Source: Planctomycetota bacterium (lineage in GTDB: Bacteria; Planctomycetota; PUPC01; JACPCR01). Taken from it: DNA of 64,000 nucleotides. Made by a program: the position numbers and the translations under genes. The DNA is taken from assembly GCA_016179685.1 (NCBI GenBank), contig JACPCR010000063.1:34353-98352 (forward strand). Reading direction: 5' to 3'. The notes under the pieces are model-generated. The model worked only from the letters and a program-made list of their open reading frames with translations. It did no database searches and was not told where the DNA came from. Shown in pieces: positions 35,744 through 43,998 of the stretch (position 1 is the first letter of the stretch; every line of letters starts with the position of its first letter).

Positions 35744-36451
35744 CTACGAAAGCGCCTTGACCCAGCTCTGGACGCAGAGGTCGAACCAGCGCCGGCCCAT
35801 CTCGGCGGTGGCCTTGCCGGACTCCTTGAGCCAGGAGATGTTGGGCTTGGCCGGAAGGTTTTCCATCTTGGCCAGGCTGGGGTAGACCCCGAGAATGTAG
35901 CCGGTCTCGCCGAGGCTGCCGTGTCCCCACGGGATTTGGGCCTCCTCGCCGGAGAGGAAGGAGGTGGGGGCCAGGACCTGGATGCGGTCGAAGACCCTGG
36001 GCTGTTCGGCGGGCGGGCGCTGGCCCCAGCTATGGCCGCGGGCGCGTCCATCTTCGAGGGCAAGCTCGGATGCGGCCCGGCGGATGCAGAGGGACTGGAC
36101 GCCTTCGGGCCCCTGGTGGTGCTGGAGAACGAGGATGCGCCGGAATCCCATATCGAGGAGTCCACGCAGTTCGGCCTTGACGTAATGGAAAAAGGGCTCG
36201 GCCGGGAAGTCGAATTCGCCGTCCAGGGGGCCAGCGGCCCAGCTTCCCGTCGGACCGAGGATCAGGGGCGGCGCGGCGACGCACTCGCAACGCCGGGCCA
36301 CCTCCTCCACGATCGAGTGGGCAATCAGAAAATCCGTCCCAATGGGCAGGTGGGGTCCGTGGTACTCGATGACCCCGGCCGCAATGAGCACGGGGGTGTT
36401 CTTCCGGGCCGCCTCACGAACTTGTTCCGGCAACATTTCCCAGAGTTTCAT
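35744..36451 (-). CDS. Creatininase family amidohydrolase
   Basis: This 235-residue protein fits the creatininase family (PF02633). The metal-binding motif GVIEYHGPHLPIGTDFLIAH contains the conserved Glu, His and Asp ligands, and the VLQHHQGPEGVQ segment and WGHGSLGETGY fit the later part of the fold. I selected the ATG at 36451 because AGGAG lies 8 bases upstream; the open frame continues to 36478. Family members hydrolyse cyclic amides such as creatinine or formamides such as FAPy in riboflavin/F420 synthesis. The role here is not predictable. Confidence 0.82.
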   Translation of the reverse strand: MKLWEMLPEQVREAARKNTPVLIAAGVIEYHGPHLPIGTDFLIAHSIVEEVARRCECVAAPPLILGPTGSWAAGPLDGEFDFPAEPFFHYVKAELRGLLDMGFRRILVLQHHQGPEGVQSLCIRRAASELALEDGRARGHSWGQRPPAEQPRVFDRIQVLAPTSFLSGEEAQIPWGHGSLGETGYILGVYPSLAKMENLPAKPNISWLKESGKATAEMGRRWFDLCVQSWVKALS

Positions 36452-36614
36452 GTCTTGGTCTCCTGATGGGGAAGTCATCCCCGGGCGGCGTCATGCCCGG
36501 GGAAACGAGTTCGTCAGTGTACCCGCACTCGCAAGTTCGTCTACTCGTTCTTTGACCCACTCGGACCCTGTTTGGATTCGCGTCGCAGGGGACTCTCTCC
36601 CATTCCCGGCCGTC

Positions 36615-36814
36615 CCCGAAGCGCTCACGCCCTTCGGCTACCCCGGTCAGAAGCCATCACGCACGCGCGTCCCGAAGCGCTCACGCGCTTCGGCTGCACT
36701 CCTGACGCGCTCACGCGCGCGTAGCGCGTAGCCGGCGCCTCTCCAGGCGTCGAAATCCCCGCAATCCCTATCCAAGCCCTCACGCGCCTCCCGAAGCGCT
36801 CACGCCCTTCGGCT
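36615..36814. repeat. Three copies of a 25-bp CCGAAGCG-CTCACG hairpin word
   Basis: CCCGAAGCGCTCACGCSCTT with a CGGCT tail occurs at 36615-36639, 36671-36695 and 36790-36814. The middle copy forms a perfect 8-bp stem (CCGAAGCG/CGCTTCGG) with loop CTCACG. Further CACGCGC words lie between. The gap from 36452 to 37080 contains no gene that I can support. Confidence 0.65.
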
Positions 36815-37080
36815 GCGCCGGGAAAACCCCTGCCGGACTTGTCCCAGTGGGAAGAAAACCTCCCATGGGAACAGGTGCGGCGTCAAAAGAGAGAAGCTCG
36901 GTCGTACATCAGGGGCCCATTGACAAGCTGCTCAACTGGAATGGCGTAGCTTCTCAATCCGTTTGGGGCGAGTGGGCGATTTGGCAAGCGGCTTGCAACG
37001 GCCTTATGGAACGGGTACACCGTGGAACACAGCGGCATCCGGCTTGCATTTCCTTCCCCCGTCTCGGCAGGAACAGCCCC

Positions 37081-37638
37081 ATGAGTTTCGTCTCGGATTA
37101 TCTGGCGGACTTGCAGAAGGTGGTTTCCGGGCTGGACCCCGGCAGCATCGAGCGCGCCATCCTGGCGCTCCGTGCTGCAGGTGAACGCGGGAGCTTCGTC
37201 TACTCCTGCGGCAACGGAGGCAGCGCCTCCATCGCATCTCAGATCGTGGTGGACCTCGTCAAGGGCGCCTCCGAGGGCAGGGCCCGGCGCTTCAAGATGC
37301 TGGGGCTGGCCGACAGCGTAGCGACGCTGACCGCCTATGCCAACGACGTGAACTATGAATCAGTGTTCGCCGAGCCGTTGAGGAATTTCGCCCAGAAGGG
37401 AGACGTGCTCATCGCCATCAGCGGCTCCGGCAACAGCCGCAACGTTCTCCGGGCGGTCGAGTTCGCCAACTCCATGGGATGCGAGACCATCGGGCTGACG
37501 TCCGGCATGGGCGGCCGGCTCAAGGACCTCGTCACGTTGCCGGTGCTGGTGCCTTCGACGCACATGGGCCGGCTCGAGGATTGCTTCTTCATCATCACGC
37601 ACATCCTGCTCTATGCTTTCATCGAAAAAAAGTATTAG
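37081..37638 (+). CDS. SIS-domain sugar isomerase, GmhA-like
   Basis: This 185-residue protein has one SIS domain: VYSCGNGGSASIASQIVVDL is the phosphosugar-binding start, with the Gly-Asn-Gly-Gly-Ser pattern of sedoheptulose-7-phosphate isomerase (GmhA), and IAISGSGNSRNVLRAVEFA is the second conserved loop. The protein could be a heptose or other phosphosugar isomerase; confirming GmhA activity needs other pathway genes, which are absent from the window. The ATG at 37081 has AGGA about 8 bases upstream; an open frame extends to 36847. Its stop codon (TAG 37636-37638) is part of the 22-bp palindrome. Confidence 0.82.
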   Translation: MSFVSDYLADLQKVVSGLDPGSIERAILALRAAGERGSFVYSCGNGGSASIASQIVVDLVKGASEGRARRFKMLGLADSVATLTAYANDVNYESVFAEPLRNFAQKGDVLIAISGSGNSRNVLRAVEFANSMGCETIGLTSGMGGRLKDLVTLPVLVPSTHMGRLEDCFFIITHILLYAFIEKKY

Positions 37639-40600
37639 CACACAGGCACGGAAGTGCTGGTGCACTTCCGTGCCTGTGTGCTACCTGGCGCTCCTGATCG
37701 GAGGAGTGTCCGCCGAGCCGAACGGGCTCGCCTCCGAGCCAAGTGCGGACCTTGTCCTGCAGGCTTTTGTCGGATCGGATTTTTCTTCCAGGGTGGGGGT
37801 GTCGCCCGAGCGGGCAGCAGCCGAAAAGGTCAGCTTCCTCGAGGAAGATGGACGGCGATTCGTCCGCCTGGCCCCCCTGGATCGGAAGGCTTCGGGCGAG
37901 GCGGTGGCCGCGTGGTCCGCGCGGGGGCTTCTTTCGAATGCGCAGGGGGCCGTGAGCTTTCACGTCCGTTTCCCGGGCCCGGGTCCAGAGAAGCCGGGTC
38001 CGGAGGCCGCTTGGGCGCTGCTGCAGCTCGGCGGGACTTCCGGCGGCGAATGGACCCTCCGTCTCGAGGAGAACGCTGAGCCGCCCGCGGATTCGAAGAA
38101 AGAGGACAAGGGCCCGGAACTGCCGTCTTCCGAAATCCCCGGGGATCGAAAGAAGGAGGTGAAGCCGGGTCCGGGGCTCGACGAGGCCGGCGGCGAGCTG
38201 TCCGATGCCGACAAGCCCGTCGGATCGCTCCGCATCGAGGTCCGGATGAAGCTCTTCGCCGAGGGCGGTCTGGCGGGCAGCCTCTCGGGATCGAAGGGTC
38301 TCTTCCAGCGCTCGGCGTGGCATCACGTGGTGTGGACCTGGCGCTCCGTCTGGCACTTCCTCTACGTCGACGGCCGCCCCATCGCCTCCGGGATGGTCCT
38401 CAGCCGCATGCAGCCCATCGCCAGCGATGGCGCGCTCCTGAGCGTGATGGCGGCCCCCGCGGAGATTTCCGATCTCAGAATCCATCGCCGCGCCCTCGAG
38501 CCCGAGGACGTTCAGCGACTGGCCCCGGCGGCGGAGGACCTTTATCTGCCGCCGCTGCCGCCCCTGCGGCTCTGGGCGGATTGGGGACCCGGCCTGGGCC
38601 GGGCAGTGGTCTATGCGGATACGGCGGCCTTGCCCGCCGCGGCGCGGGTGGACCTCGCCTGCGTGGAGGCCGAGACGGGAAAGATCGTTGCCGGGGCCGC
38701 GATCGCCTGGATGCCTTCCGGCCTCGGCGAGGAGACCGTCCAGGTGACTCAGGGGGCGTCCTTTGCCCCTGGCCTCTACCGGTTCGAAGGCGCCGCGCTC
38801 GACGCGCAAGCCCGCGCGATTTTCCGCTCCCAGTCCGCGGATTGGACCGCCCCGGCGCTCACCCAGCCCTGGCTGGGCTGCCGTGCTGGCCTCGAGAAAA
38901 AGGTCCGCATCCTTCCTCCTTTCACCCCTATCGAGGTCCAGGCCGACGCCGTCCGCACGGTGCTGAGGGAGCACCGGCTGGACCGTACGGGTTTTTTCCG
39001 GTCGCTGGTCTCCGCGGGCGAAGAGTTGCTGGCGGGCCCCGCGGGGTTCGAGGTGCGCTCCGGCGGCAGAATTCTCGAGTTTTCCGCCGGGCCCGGGCTC
39101 GGCCCCGTGCAAAATCTGGAAGACGCGGCGGAGTGGTCCGCCGAGGTCGCCTCGGCCCAGGGACACCTCCTGCGGGTCCGCGGCCGCATCGAGTACGACG
39201 GCGTCGCCCGCTTCGACGTGTCTTTGATCCCGAAGGGCGTTCTCGACATCGAGCGGGCCGAGTTCCGCATCCCCCTCCGGGCCGAGACGCTCCGATACCT
39301 CCACTCGATCGCCACCGGCTTCATTCACCGGTTCATGGAGGTGACCCGCGACGAGGCCGGCGTCGTCCGAGCGAACCCGATCTCCTGGTCCGTCGGCATG
39401 CCCAAGGAGCCCCGGCGCAGGCCCGGCGTCCTTTTCGATTCCAACGACTTGCACGAGACGGAGACGCGTTTCCGGTTCACGCCCTTCATTCACGTTGGGA
39501 ACGAGTCACGCGGGCTGTGCTGGTTTGCCGACAACGACCGCGGCTGGATTCACGATCCAGGCGCAGTGCCCCCGTTGGAGGTCGTGGCTTCCGAGTCGGG
39601 GAACGCCCTGCGGTTCAACGTGGTCGCCCGCCACGCCTCGGCCGCCGAGCCGCTCGAGTTCCGCTTCTACCTGCTCGCCAATCCCTTCAAGCCGATGCCC
39701 GAAGATTGGCAGACCTGGGTGCTCGGCAACAGCGCCTCGGACGCCGTCGCCCGCCGCTCGCTGCACCGCTGGTGGTGGCACTGGGACGAATACGCACAAT
39801 CGTACCACCCGTATCCCGGCGGAGTGCAGAAGAGGACTTACGAGGACTGGATCGGCCGGTTCAAGGAGGACGGTATACTCCACGCCCCGTTCATCAATTT
39901 CGGCGTTCCGGGCGGCAGCGGCCTCTACGCCCCCCCGCATTTCATCGAGATGGCCCGGCTGCCTTACACCTGGAAGCTTCATACGAACCGGCTGCTCCAG
40001 GAGTACATGGTCTACTGGCTTGACCGCTGCGTCCGGGAGATCGGCATCCGGGGCGTGTACGTGGACGAGCCGTACGACCAGCCCTCGTCCTACAATGTGC
40101 TGGCCTGCGAGGCGGCTTATATCCGCCCGGACGGCACCCGCGGGGCCGGGTACACCTATTCCGAGGGCCGGGAATACCTGCGCCGCATCAAACAGATGTT
40201 CGCCGACCACGGACTGGACCATTCCCTCTGGGTCCATACCTCCTCGTGGAAGGGCTTGCCCATGCTGACCTTTGCCGACATGAGCATGGACGGCGAATGG
40301 CCCGCCATCTGGGTGGAGTCGTTCAGCAATTACCACACGTTCTACAACCCGGCCAAGTCCCGGGCCTACCTTTCGGGCCTGCCCTTCGGTTTTGTGGGCG
40401 CCCAGATGCTCCACGCCAACGTCAACCCGAAAACCTTCCCGGACATCTGGCTCTGCGCCCGGACCTATCTCGGCGTCACGCTGGCCTGTTCCGTGCTCCC
40501 GTTCAGCACCAATATCCCCGCGGAACTGCAGCGGGTGCAGAATCTCCGGGAGGCCTTCGGGCTTTTCGACTCGGGCATCCGGGAACTGCGCATCGGCGAC

Positions 40601-42022
40601 GAGGCGGCCTGGCTGCCTGGCTCGCGCTTCGAGCCAGGCCTGAAGATGGGCGGAAGCCTGAATCCGGGTCGCCGCCAGGCGCTTCTGTACCTCTTCAGTC
40701 ACGGGGCGACGGCGAGCCGATTCGTGCTGGCTGGCGGCTTTGACTCGCTCGGGCTGGGAGCGCCTCATGCCCAGGCCTGGAATGCGGAGACCGGAGTTTC
40801 TCTTCGGGTGGACGCATCCCTTGTCCTGGACAAGGCGCCGGAGGACACGGCCATCGTCTGGGTCCGCGGCACGGACGCGCCACAGAAACCGAGGCCGGAC
40901 GGCGTCATCCTCGGTGTTTGCTTTGACAGCGACTTCGAGCCGGACTTTGGCGGCGGAATGGTCCCCGTCACCTGCCAGGAGGGGAAACCGCAGCCGGAAC
41001 GCGTGCCTGGCAGGTCGGGCCGGGCCATCGCCGTCGGACACGAGGAAAGCGCCGTCGGCTACCCGGTGGTGCCCTCCTGGGTCTGCGGGAGCGTCGAGTT
41101 CGACCTTCAGATGCCCGCCGCGTTGCCGCGGCCGCTTCGGCTTCTTGCACTCCGCCATCACCTCGAGTTGAGCGTGTCCTGCGGCCGGGCCGCGGGTCGG
41201 CCCAGCCTCCTGCTCGCCTCTTCCGAGGTGATCCCCGGGGAGAAGCTGTTCTATGGCCAGGGCCTGCCGCCGACCGAGGAACGCGTCCTGGCGGCCCCGC
41301 TGCCTGGGACGGCCCGGCCGGGCTCCTGGACTCACGTGGTCCTGGCCTGGCGGTCCGGCGTGTACGACCTTTATGCGGACGGCGAGCGTGTGGGCCGGCT
41401 CTTCGCGCCCGCCGCGGCGCGCCTGCGCGACGCCGCGGCGCCCGCTTTCGGCGTCTGGATCGGCGACGGCAACGGAGGGGCCGACGGCGATCACGCCCGC
41501 GCGGCCATCGACTCCCTCAGGGTCTATGACTGGGCCTTCCGGCCAGAGGATGCAGCCCGCGCCGCCGCTCGCACGCCAGCGCCCCCTGCGGCCCGGCCGG
41601 ACCGCGAGGACTCCTTCCCCGTACGCATCTGGAGCACGCCCGGCAAGGACTTCACGCATTACCTCCTCGGCATCCACCTTGCCCAGCACCGGCAATGGGA
41701 GGTCGTCTCGTCCGTACGATTCACCCTTTTCGACGTGCGGAATCCGGAGTCGGCCCTCGGCCGCGCGGAGCTTCAGCCCTGGTTCGGCACGGGCCTCTCC
41801 CGCCTGACGCCCCTCGAGGCCTCCCTGAAGGTCGCCGACGCTGCCCGGATGAGCATCGGCGACGAGGATTCCAGACAGGAATCAGCCGACGAGGAAGAGG
41901 AAGAGTCCGAGCCGGGAAAAACGATCGTCCTGCGGGTCGAGCTTCTCCGCGGCCAGGACGTGATCGCGGTTCGCCAGCCGCGGATCGAAACGGGCCTCGA
42001 CGGGCCTTCCGGGGAGTTCTGA
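37613..42022 (+). CDS. Large secreted protein with two LamG-like domains and a glycosidase-like core
   Basis: This is a 1469-residue protein. From the ATG at 37613 a signal peptide is plausible (basic MLSSKKSISTQARK, then CYLALLIGGVSA); the first 60 bp overlap the SIS gene and include the palindrome, and GTG at 37670 is an alternative start, so the N-terminus is uncertain. Residues about 80-300 and 1105-1320 look like concanavalin-A-like LamG domains (AWHHVVWTWRSVWHFLYVDG, then SWTHVVLAWRSGVYDLYADG). The central part (CWFADNDRGW, GIRGVYVDEPYDQPSSYNVL, WVHTSSWKGLPMLTFADMSM) reads like a TIM-barrel glycoside hydrolase of the DUF6067/related type. A Glu/Asp-rich stretch precedes the C-terminus. 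A SelW-like gene follows after 72 bp. Confidence 0.75.
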   Translation: MLSSKKSISTQARKCWCTSVPVCYLALLIGGVSAEPNGLASEPSADLVLQAFVGSDFSSRVGVSPERAAAEKVSFLEEDGRRFVRLAPLDRKASGEAVAAWSARGLLSNAQGAVSFHVRFPGPGPEKPGPEAAWALLQLGGTSGGEWTLRLEENAEPPADSKKEDKGPELPSSEIPGDRKKEVKPGPGLDEAGGELSDADKPVGSLRIEVRMKLFAEGGLAGSLSGSKGLFQRSAWHHVVWTWRSVWHFLYVDGRPIASGMVLSRMQPIASDGALLSVMAAPAEISDLRIHRRALEPEDVQRLAPAAEDLYLPPLPPLRLWADWGPGLGRAVVYADTAALPAAARVDLACVEAETGKIVAGAAIAWMPSGLGEETVQVTQGASFAPGLYRFEGAALDAQARAIFRSQSADWTAPALTQPWLGCRAGLEKKVRILPPFTPIEVQADAVRTVLREHRLDRTGFFRSLVSAGEELLAGPAGFEVRSGGRILEFSAGPGLGPVQNLEDAAEWSAEVASAQGHLLRVRGRIEYDGVARFDVSLIPKGVLDIERAEFRIPLRAETLRYLHSIATGFIHRFMEVTRDEAGVVRANPISWSVGMPKEPRRRPGVLFDSNDLHETETRFRFTPFIHVGNESRGLCWFADNDRGWIHDPGAVPPLEVVASESGNALRFNVVARHASAAEPLEFRFYLLANPFKPMPEDWQTWVLGNSASDAVARRSLHRWWWHWDEYAQSYHPYPGGVQKRTYEDWIGRFKEDGILHAPFINFGVPGGSGLYAPPHFIEMARLPYTWKLHTNRLLQEYMVYWLDRCVREIGIRGVYVDEPYDQPSSYNVLACEAAYIRPDGTRGAGYTYSEGREYLRRIKQMFADHGLDHSLWVHTSSWKGLPMLTFADMSMDGEWPAIWVESFSNYHTFYNPAKSRAYLSGLPFGFVGAQMLHANVNPKTFPDIWLCARTYLGVTLACSVLPFSTNIPAELQRVQNLREAFGLFDSGIRELRIGDEAAWLPGSRFEPGLKMGGSLNPGRRQALLYLFSHGATASRFVLAGGFDSLGLGAPHAQAWNAETGVSLRVDASLVLDKAPEDTAIVWVRGTDAPQKPRPDGVILGVCFDSDFEPDFGGGMVPVTCQEGKPQPERVPGRSGRAIAVGHEESAVGYPVVPSWVCGSVEFDLQMPAALPRPLRLLALRHHLELSVSCGRAAGRPSLLLASSEVIPGEKLFYGQGLPPTEERVLAAPLPGTARPGSWTHVVLAWRSGVYDLYADGERVGRLFAPAAARLRDAAAPAFGVWIGDGNGGADGDHARAAIDSLRVYDWAFRPEDAARAAARTPAPPAARPDREDSFPVRIWSTPGKDFTHYLLGIHLAQHRQWEVVSSVRFTLFDVRNPESALGRAELQPWFGTGLSRLTPLEASLKVADAARMSIGDEDSRQESADEEEEESEPGKTIVLRVELLRGQDVIAVRQPRIETGLDGPSGEF
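37636..37683. repeat. Perfect 22-bp core-type palindrome overlapping a stop codon
   Basis: The arms 37636-37657 and 37662-37683 are exact complements; the core is GAAGTGC-TGGT-GCACTTC. It begins with the TAG of the SIS gene and, if the next gene starts at 37613, lies inside its signal-peptide region. Confidence 0.88.
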
Positions 42023-42094
42023 TGCGTGCATCCGCTGCGGAAGCTATGTAAAATGGGATTCATTGTTCGACCTGTGACCCAAGGAGGCAAAGGC

Positions 42095-42328
42095 ATGAAG
42101 ATCGGCATTCTTTACTGTGTGCAGTGAAACCACACTCCGCGTGCCGTCAGTTTGGCGGAATCCATCATGTCGGAGTTCGGCAAGAAGTTTGAAAACATCA
42201 CCCTGGTGCCCAGCGAGGGCGGCCGTTTCGAGGTCAGCTTCGACGGCCAGCTCGTTTTCGATCGCAAGAAGGAAGGCCGGTTTCCCGAAAACGAGGAGAT
42301 CAAGGCCATGGTCCGGAAGAAGGTGTAA
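42095..42328 (+). CDS. SelW/Rdx-family selenoprotein with in-frame UGA (Sec)
   Basis: From ATG 42095 to TAA 42326-42328 the reading is 77 residues if the TGA at 42125-42127 is read as selenocysteine. The N-terminus is then MKIGILYCVQ, Sec at position 11, NHTPRAVSLAE. This gives CxxU, the redox motif of SelW/Rdx proteins, at the right place, and the remainder (ITLVPSEGGRFEVSFDGQL, FPENEEIKAMVRKK) matches the family's thioredoxin-like fold, including GxF/FEV and the EGRFPE segment. AAGGAGG lies 7 bases before the ATG. Because of the TGA the gene is invisible to ordinary ORF calling. A putative bacterial SECIS follows immediately. The alternative, a nonsense mutation in a Cys version, would hit this exact position by chance. 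Confidence 0.85.
42128..42158 (+). promoter_or_regulatory. Putative bacterial SECIS element
   Basis: Directly after the UGA, 18 bases lead to an apical loop GTCAGTTT (42146-42153) closed by GCC/GGC (42143-42145, 42154-42156), with CC/GG continuing below across a bulge. The loop starts with G, and the 18-base distance falls within the 16-37 window known for bacterial SECIS. A longer ACTCCG/CGGAGT pairing lies further out (42134, 42171). Confidence 0.6.
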
Positions 42329-42333
42329 GGAGA

Positions 42334-42460
42334 TGAACCGCGAAGGATGCGGAGGATGCGGATCTTTTTCTTCTCCTATCCGCGCTATCCGCGGTCAAAA
42401 ATTTCCCTCTGAAAGGATGAACCGCGGGTCATGCGGATTTTTCTCTCCTCCTGTCCGGCT
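42334..42460. repeat. REP-like CCGCGGATG-type repeats, two units
   Basis: GAACCGCGAAGGATGCGGAG starts at 42335; its imperfect complement TATCCGCGGTC lies near 42386-42396 with a T-rich spacer. A second, shorter unit begins with GAACCGCGGGTC at 42420. It occupies the gap between the SelW-like gene and the next gene. The elements belong with that at 7558. Confidence 0.65.
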
Positions 42461-42551
42461 TTCAAACAGCACGAGCATGTTTGCTGCATGGATGGCGCAT
42501 ACTGCCTGAAACACCTCTCCCTTCTGGCTTCTTCCTTCTTGCCTCTTCCTC

Positions 42552-43559
42552 GTGTTCCTCGTCTCTCTCTTCCTCCTGTGGATTTTTTCGACTCCCGCCG
42601 AGCCGGATGGCCTGCGCCTGGATTACTTTCCGACGCTTCTGCATCTGGATGACGCCGCCCACGTACATTTGAGCCTCATTCCGCCGCTCCGGCCCGGCGA
42701 GTCCCTCCGGCTCGATGCCCTGTCCCGGGACGGGATCGTCCAGTGGTACGACCTTCCCGAGGCGGATGAGCAGAGCATCGTGCGGCTCACCCTGCGGCCA
42801 AAGGAGTGCCGCGGCATCGATGCCTTCCGATTGGCGCGGCAGGAGTCGAACCGCGTGGCGTCGTCCTTCACCTTCCGTTTGGTCCGGCCTGCGCAGGGCC
42901 TGCCGGCCCTCGAGGCCCGCGGCGACGGTCTGTGGGACGAGCAGGGGACTCGCTGCCTCCTCCTCGCCGAGCATCGCGTCCGGCAGGTGGATAAGACCTG
43001 GCTGCCTGTGCGCCTGTTCCGCAAGCTCATGAGGGAGGAGAAGGTTCTGCCGGGCGTGCAGATTCTTTCGGACCTGGACATCGCATTGGAGGGTCTGGCC
43101 CGCGCGCGGTTTGTCATCGTGCAGCCCGGGTCATCGCCATCTCGGCCGATTCTCGAGGCCATCGCCCGGGCCAGCCGCGTCCAGGAGCTGCCCTCCGGCG
43201 AGTGCGTCGTCCTTTTCCTGGGAAGCCGGGACGTCTCCTGCGGCACGGACGGGCGCGATTTTCGACTCGGGCTCGAGGCGATTCTCCAGCATCTACAGAG
43301 CCGTGGCGGCAGCCATTTCCGCCTGGCGTATCCCGTGTCCGCGCCGCCCTATGCGGAACGACTCGAAGGATACCGCGAGCGCGTCCGTGAGGTCGCCCAC
43401 GTCTATTTCATCGATCGGGCCATCGATCCGGACAGATTTCTTCCTCAGGATGCCTGGGCCGCCCAGTCGGGCAGCCCGATTCTTGCCCGCTGGCCCGACC
43501 CCAAGGCCCTCGAGGGCGTTGGAAGGGCCCTCGCGGTAGAAGGGTTGCGTTCGCCATAA
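42552..43559 (+). CDS. Exported protein of unknown function
   Basis: This is a 335-residue protein whose N-terminus (MFLVSLFLLWIFSTPAEPDG) looks like a signal peptide; the start is GTG at 42552 with no good ribosome binding site, so it may start elsewhere in the open frame. The rest is alpha/beta with strands such as ARFVIVQPGS, CVVLFLGSRDVSC and VAHVYFIDRA, an arrangement compatible with SGNH-type hydrolases, but the GDSL-like motif is not visible. No family is recognised. It lies downstream of the repeats. Confidence 0.55.
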   Translation: MFLVSLFLLWIFSTPAEPDGLRLDYFPTLLHLDDAAHVHLSLIPPLRPGESLRLDALSRDGIVQWYDLPEADEQSIVRLTLRPKECRGIDAFRLARQESNRVASSFTFRLVRPAQGLPALEARGDGLWDEQGTRCLLLAEHRVRQVDKTWLPVRLFRKLMREEKVLPGVQILSDLDIALEGLARARFVIVQPGSSPSRPILEAIARASRVQELPSGECVVLFLGSRDVSCGTDGRDFRLGLEAILQHLQSRGGSHFRLAYPVSAPPYAERLEGYRERVREVAHVYFIDRAIDPDRFLPQDAWAAQSGSPILARWPDPKALEGVGRALAVEGLRSP

Positions 43560-43998
43560 AAAAATCAGACTAACCACGGATGACACGGATGACCAAGAAA
43601 TTGAAGTCGGGTTACTGGATTACCTCGGAAGCCCGTGAACGCGTTGATGCCCGCCCCGCGGAAGATGAGGTTCGTCCTGATCCCCGCGGCGAGTTCATGA
43701 TGGGCGGCGTGAACAGGATGTTCAATTGACTCCACCCGCCCCTACTGGTGGGGTTCCAAGTTTCACAATCCTGCTTGCCCCCGACGATGAGCTGGTTTGG
43801 TTGCGGCCTCCCGGACCTGTCCTCCCGGAGGGATCCCGTTGGGACTATGGGAGGTATCCCGCCGGGAGTGAGGTCGCTTGATGAGGCTGGCAACTCGATG
43901 AACCCTGGACAAGAGCTTCAGAACCGCATCCTTACCCTTGCCACAGATTAGTCCGCGATGTGATTGCGCCATCTGCTTGGATTGGGTACTCTTTGGAT
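43560..43998. other. Gap of about 440 bp with repeat fragments
   Basis: The start (43571-43592) is a CCACGGATGACACGGATGAC unit of the REP-like family. A 46-codon frame (43589-43729) is open but matches nothing I recognise. The stretch 43815-43862 resembles the first part of the 210-bp dispersed repeat (TGTCCTCCCGGAGGGATCCC). Confidence 0.45.

Noticed and set aside
36452..36846. Search for CRISPR-like spacing in the CACGC repeats
   Set aside because: Repeats are unevenly spaced with no unique spacers of constant length and no cas genes nearby.
39506..41695. A 729-codon minus-strand frame
   Set aside because: It overlaps the LamG/glycosidase gene and shows no coding signature.
42112..42309. 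A 65-codon minus-strand frame across the SelW-like region
   Set aside because: The plus-strand SelW-like reading, with family motifs, Shine-Dalgarno and SECIS, explains this DNA better.
43589..43729. A 46-codon plus-strand frame
   Set aside because: It begins inside a REP-like unit and has no recognisable product; probably chance.
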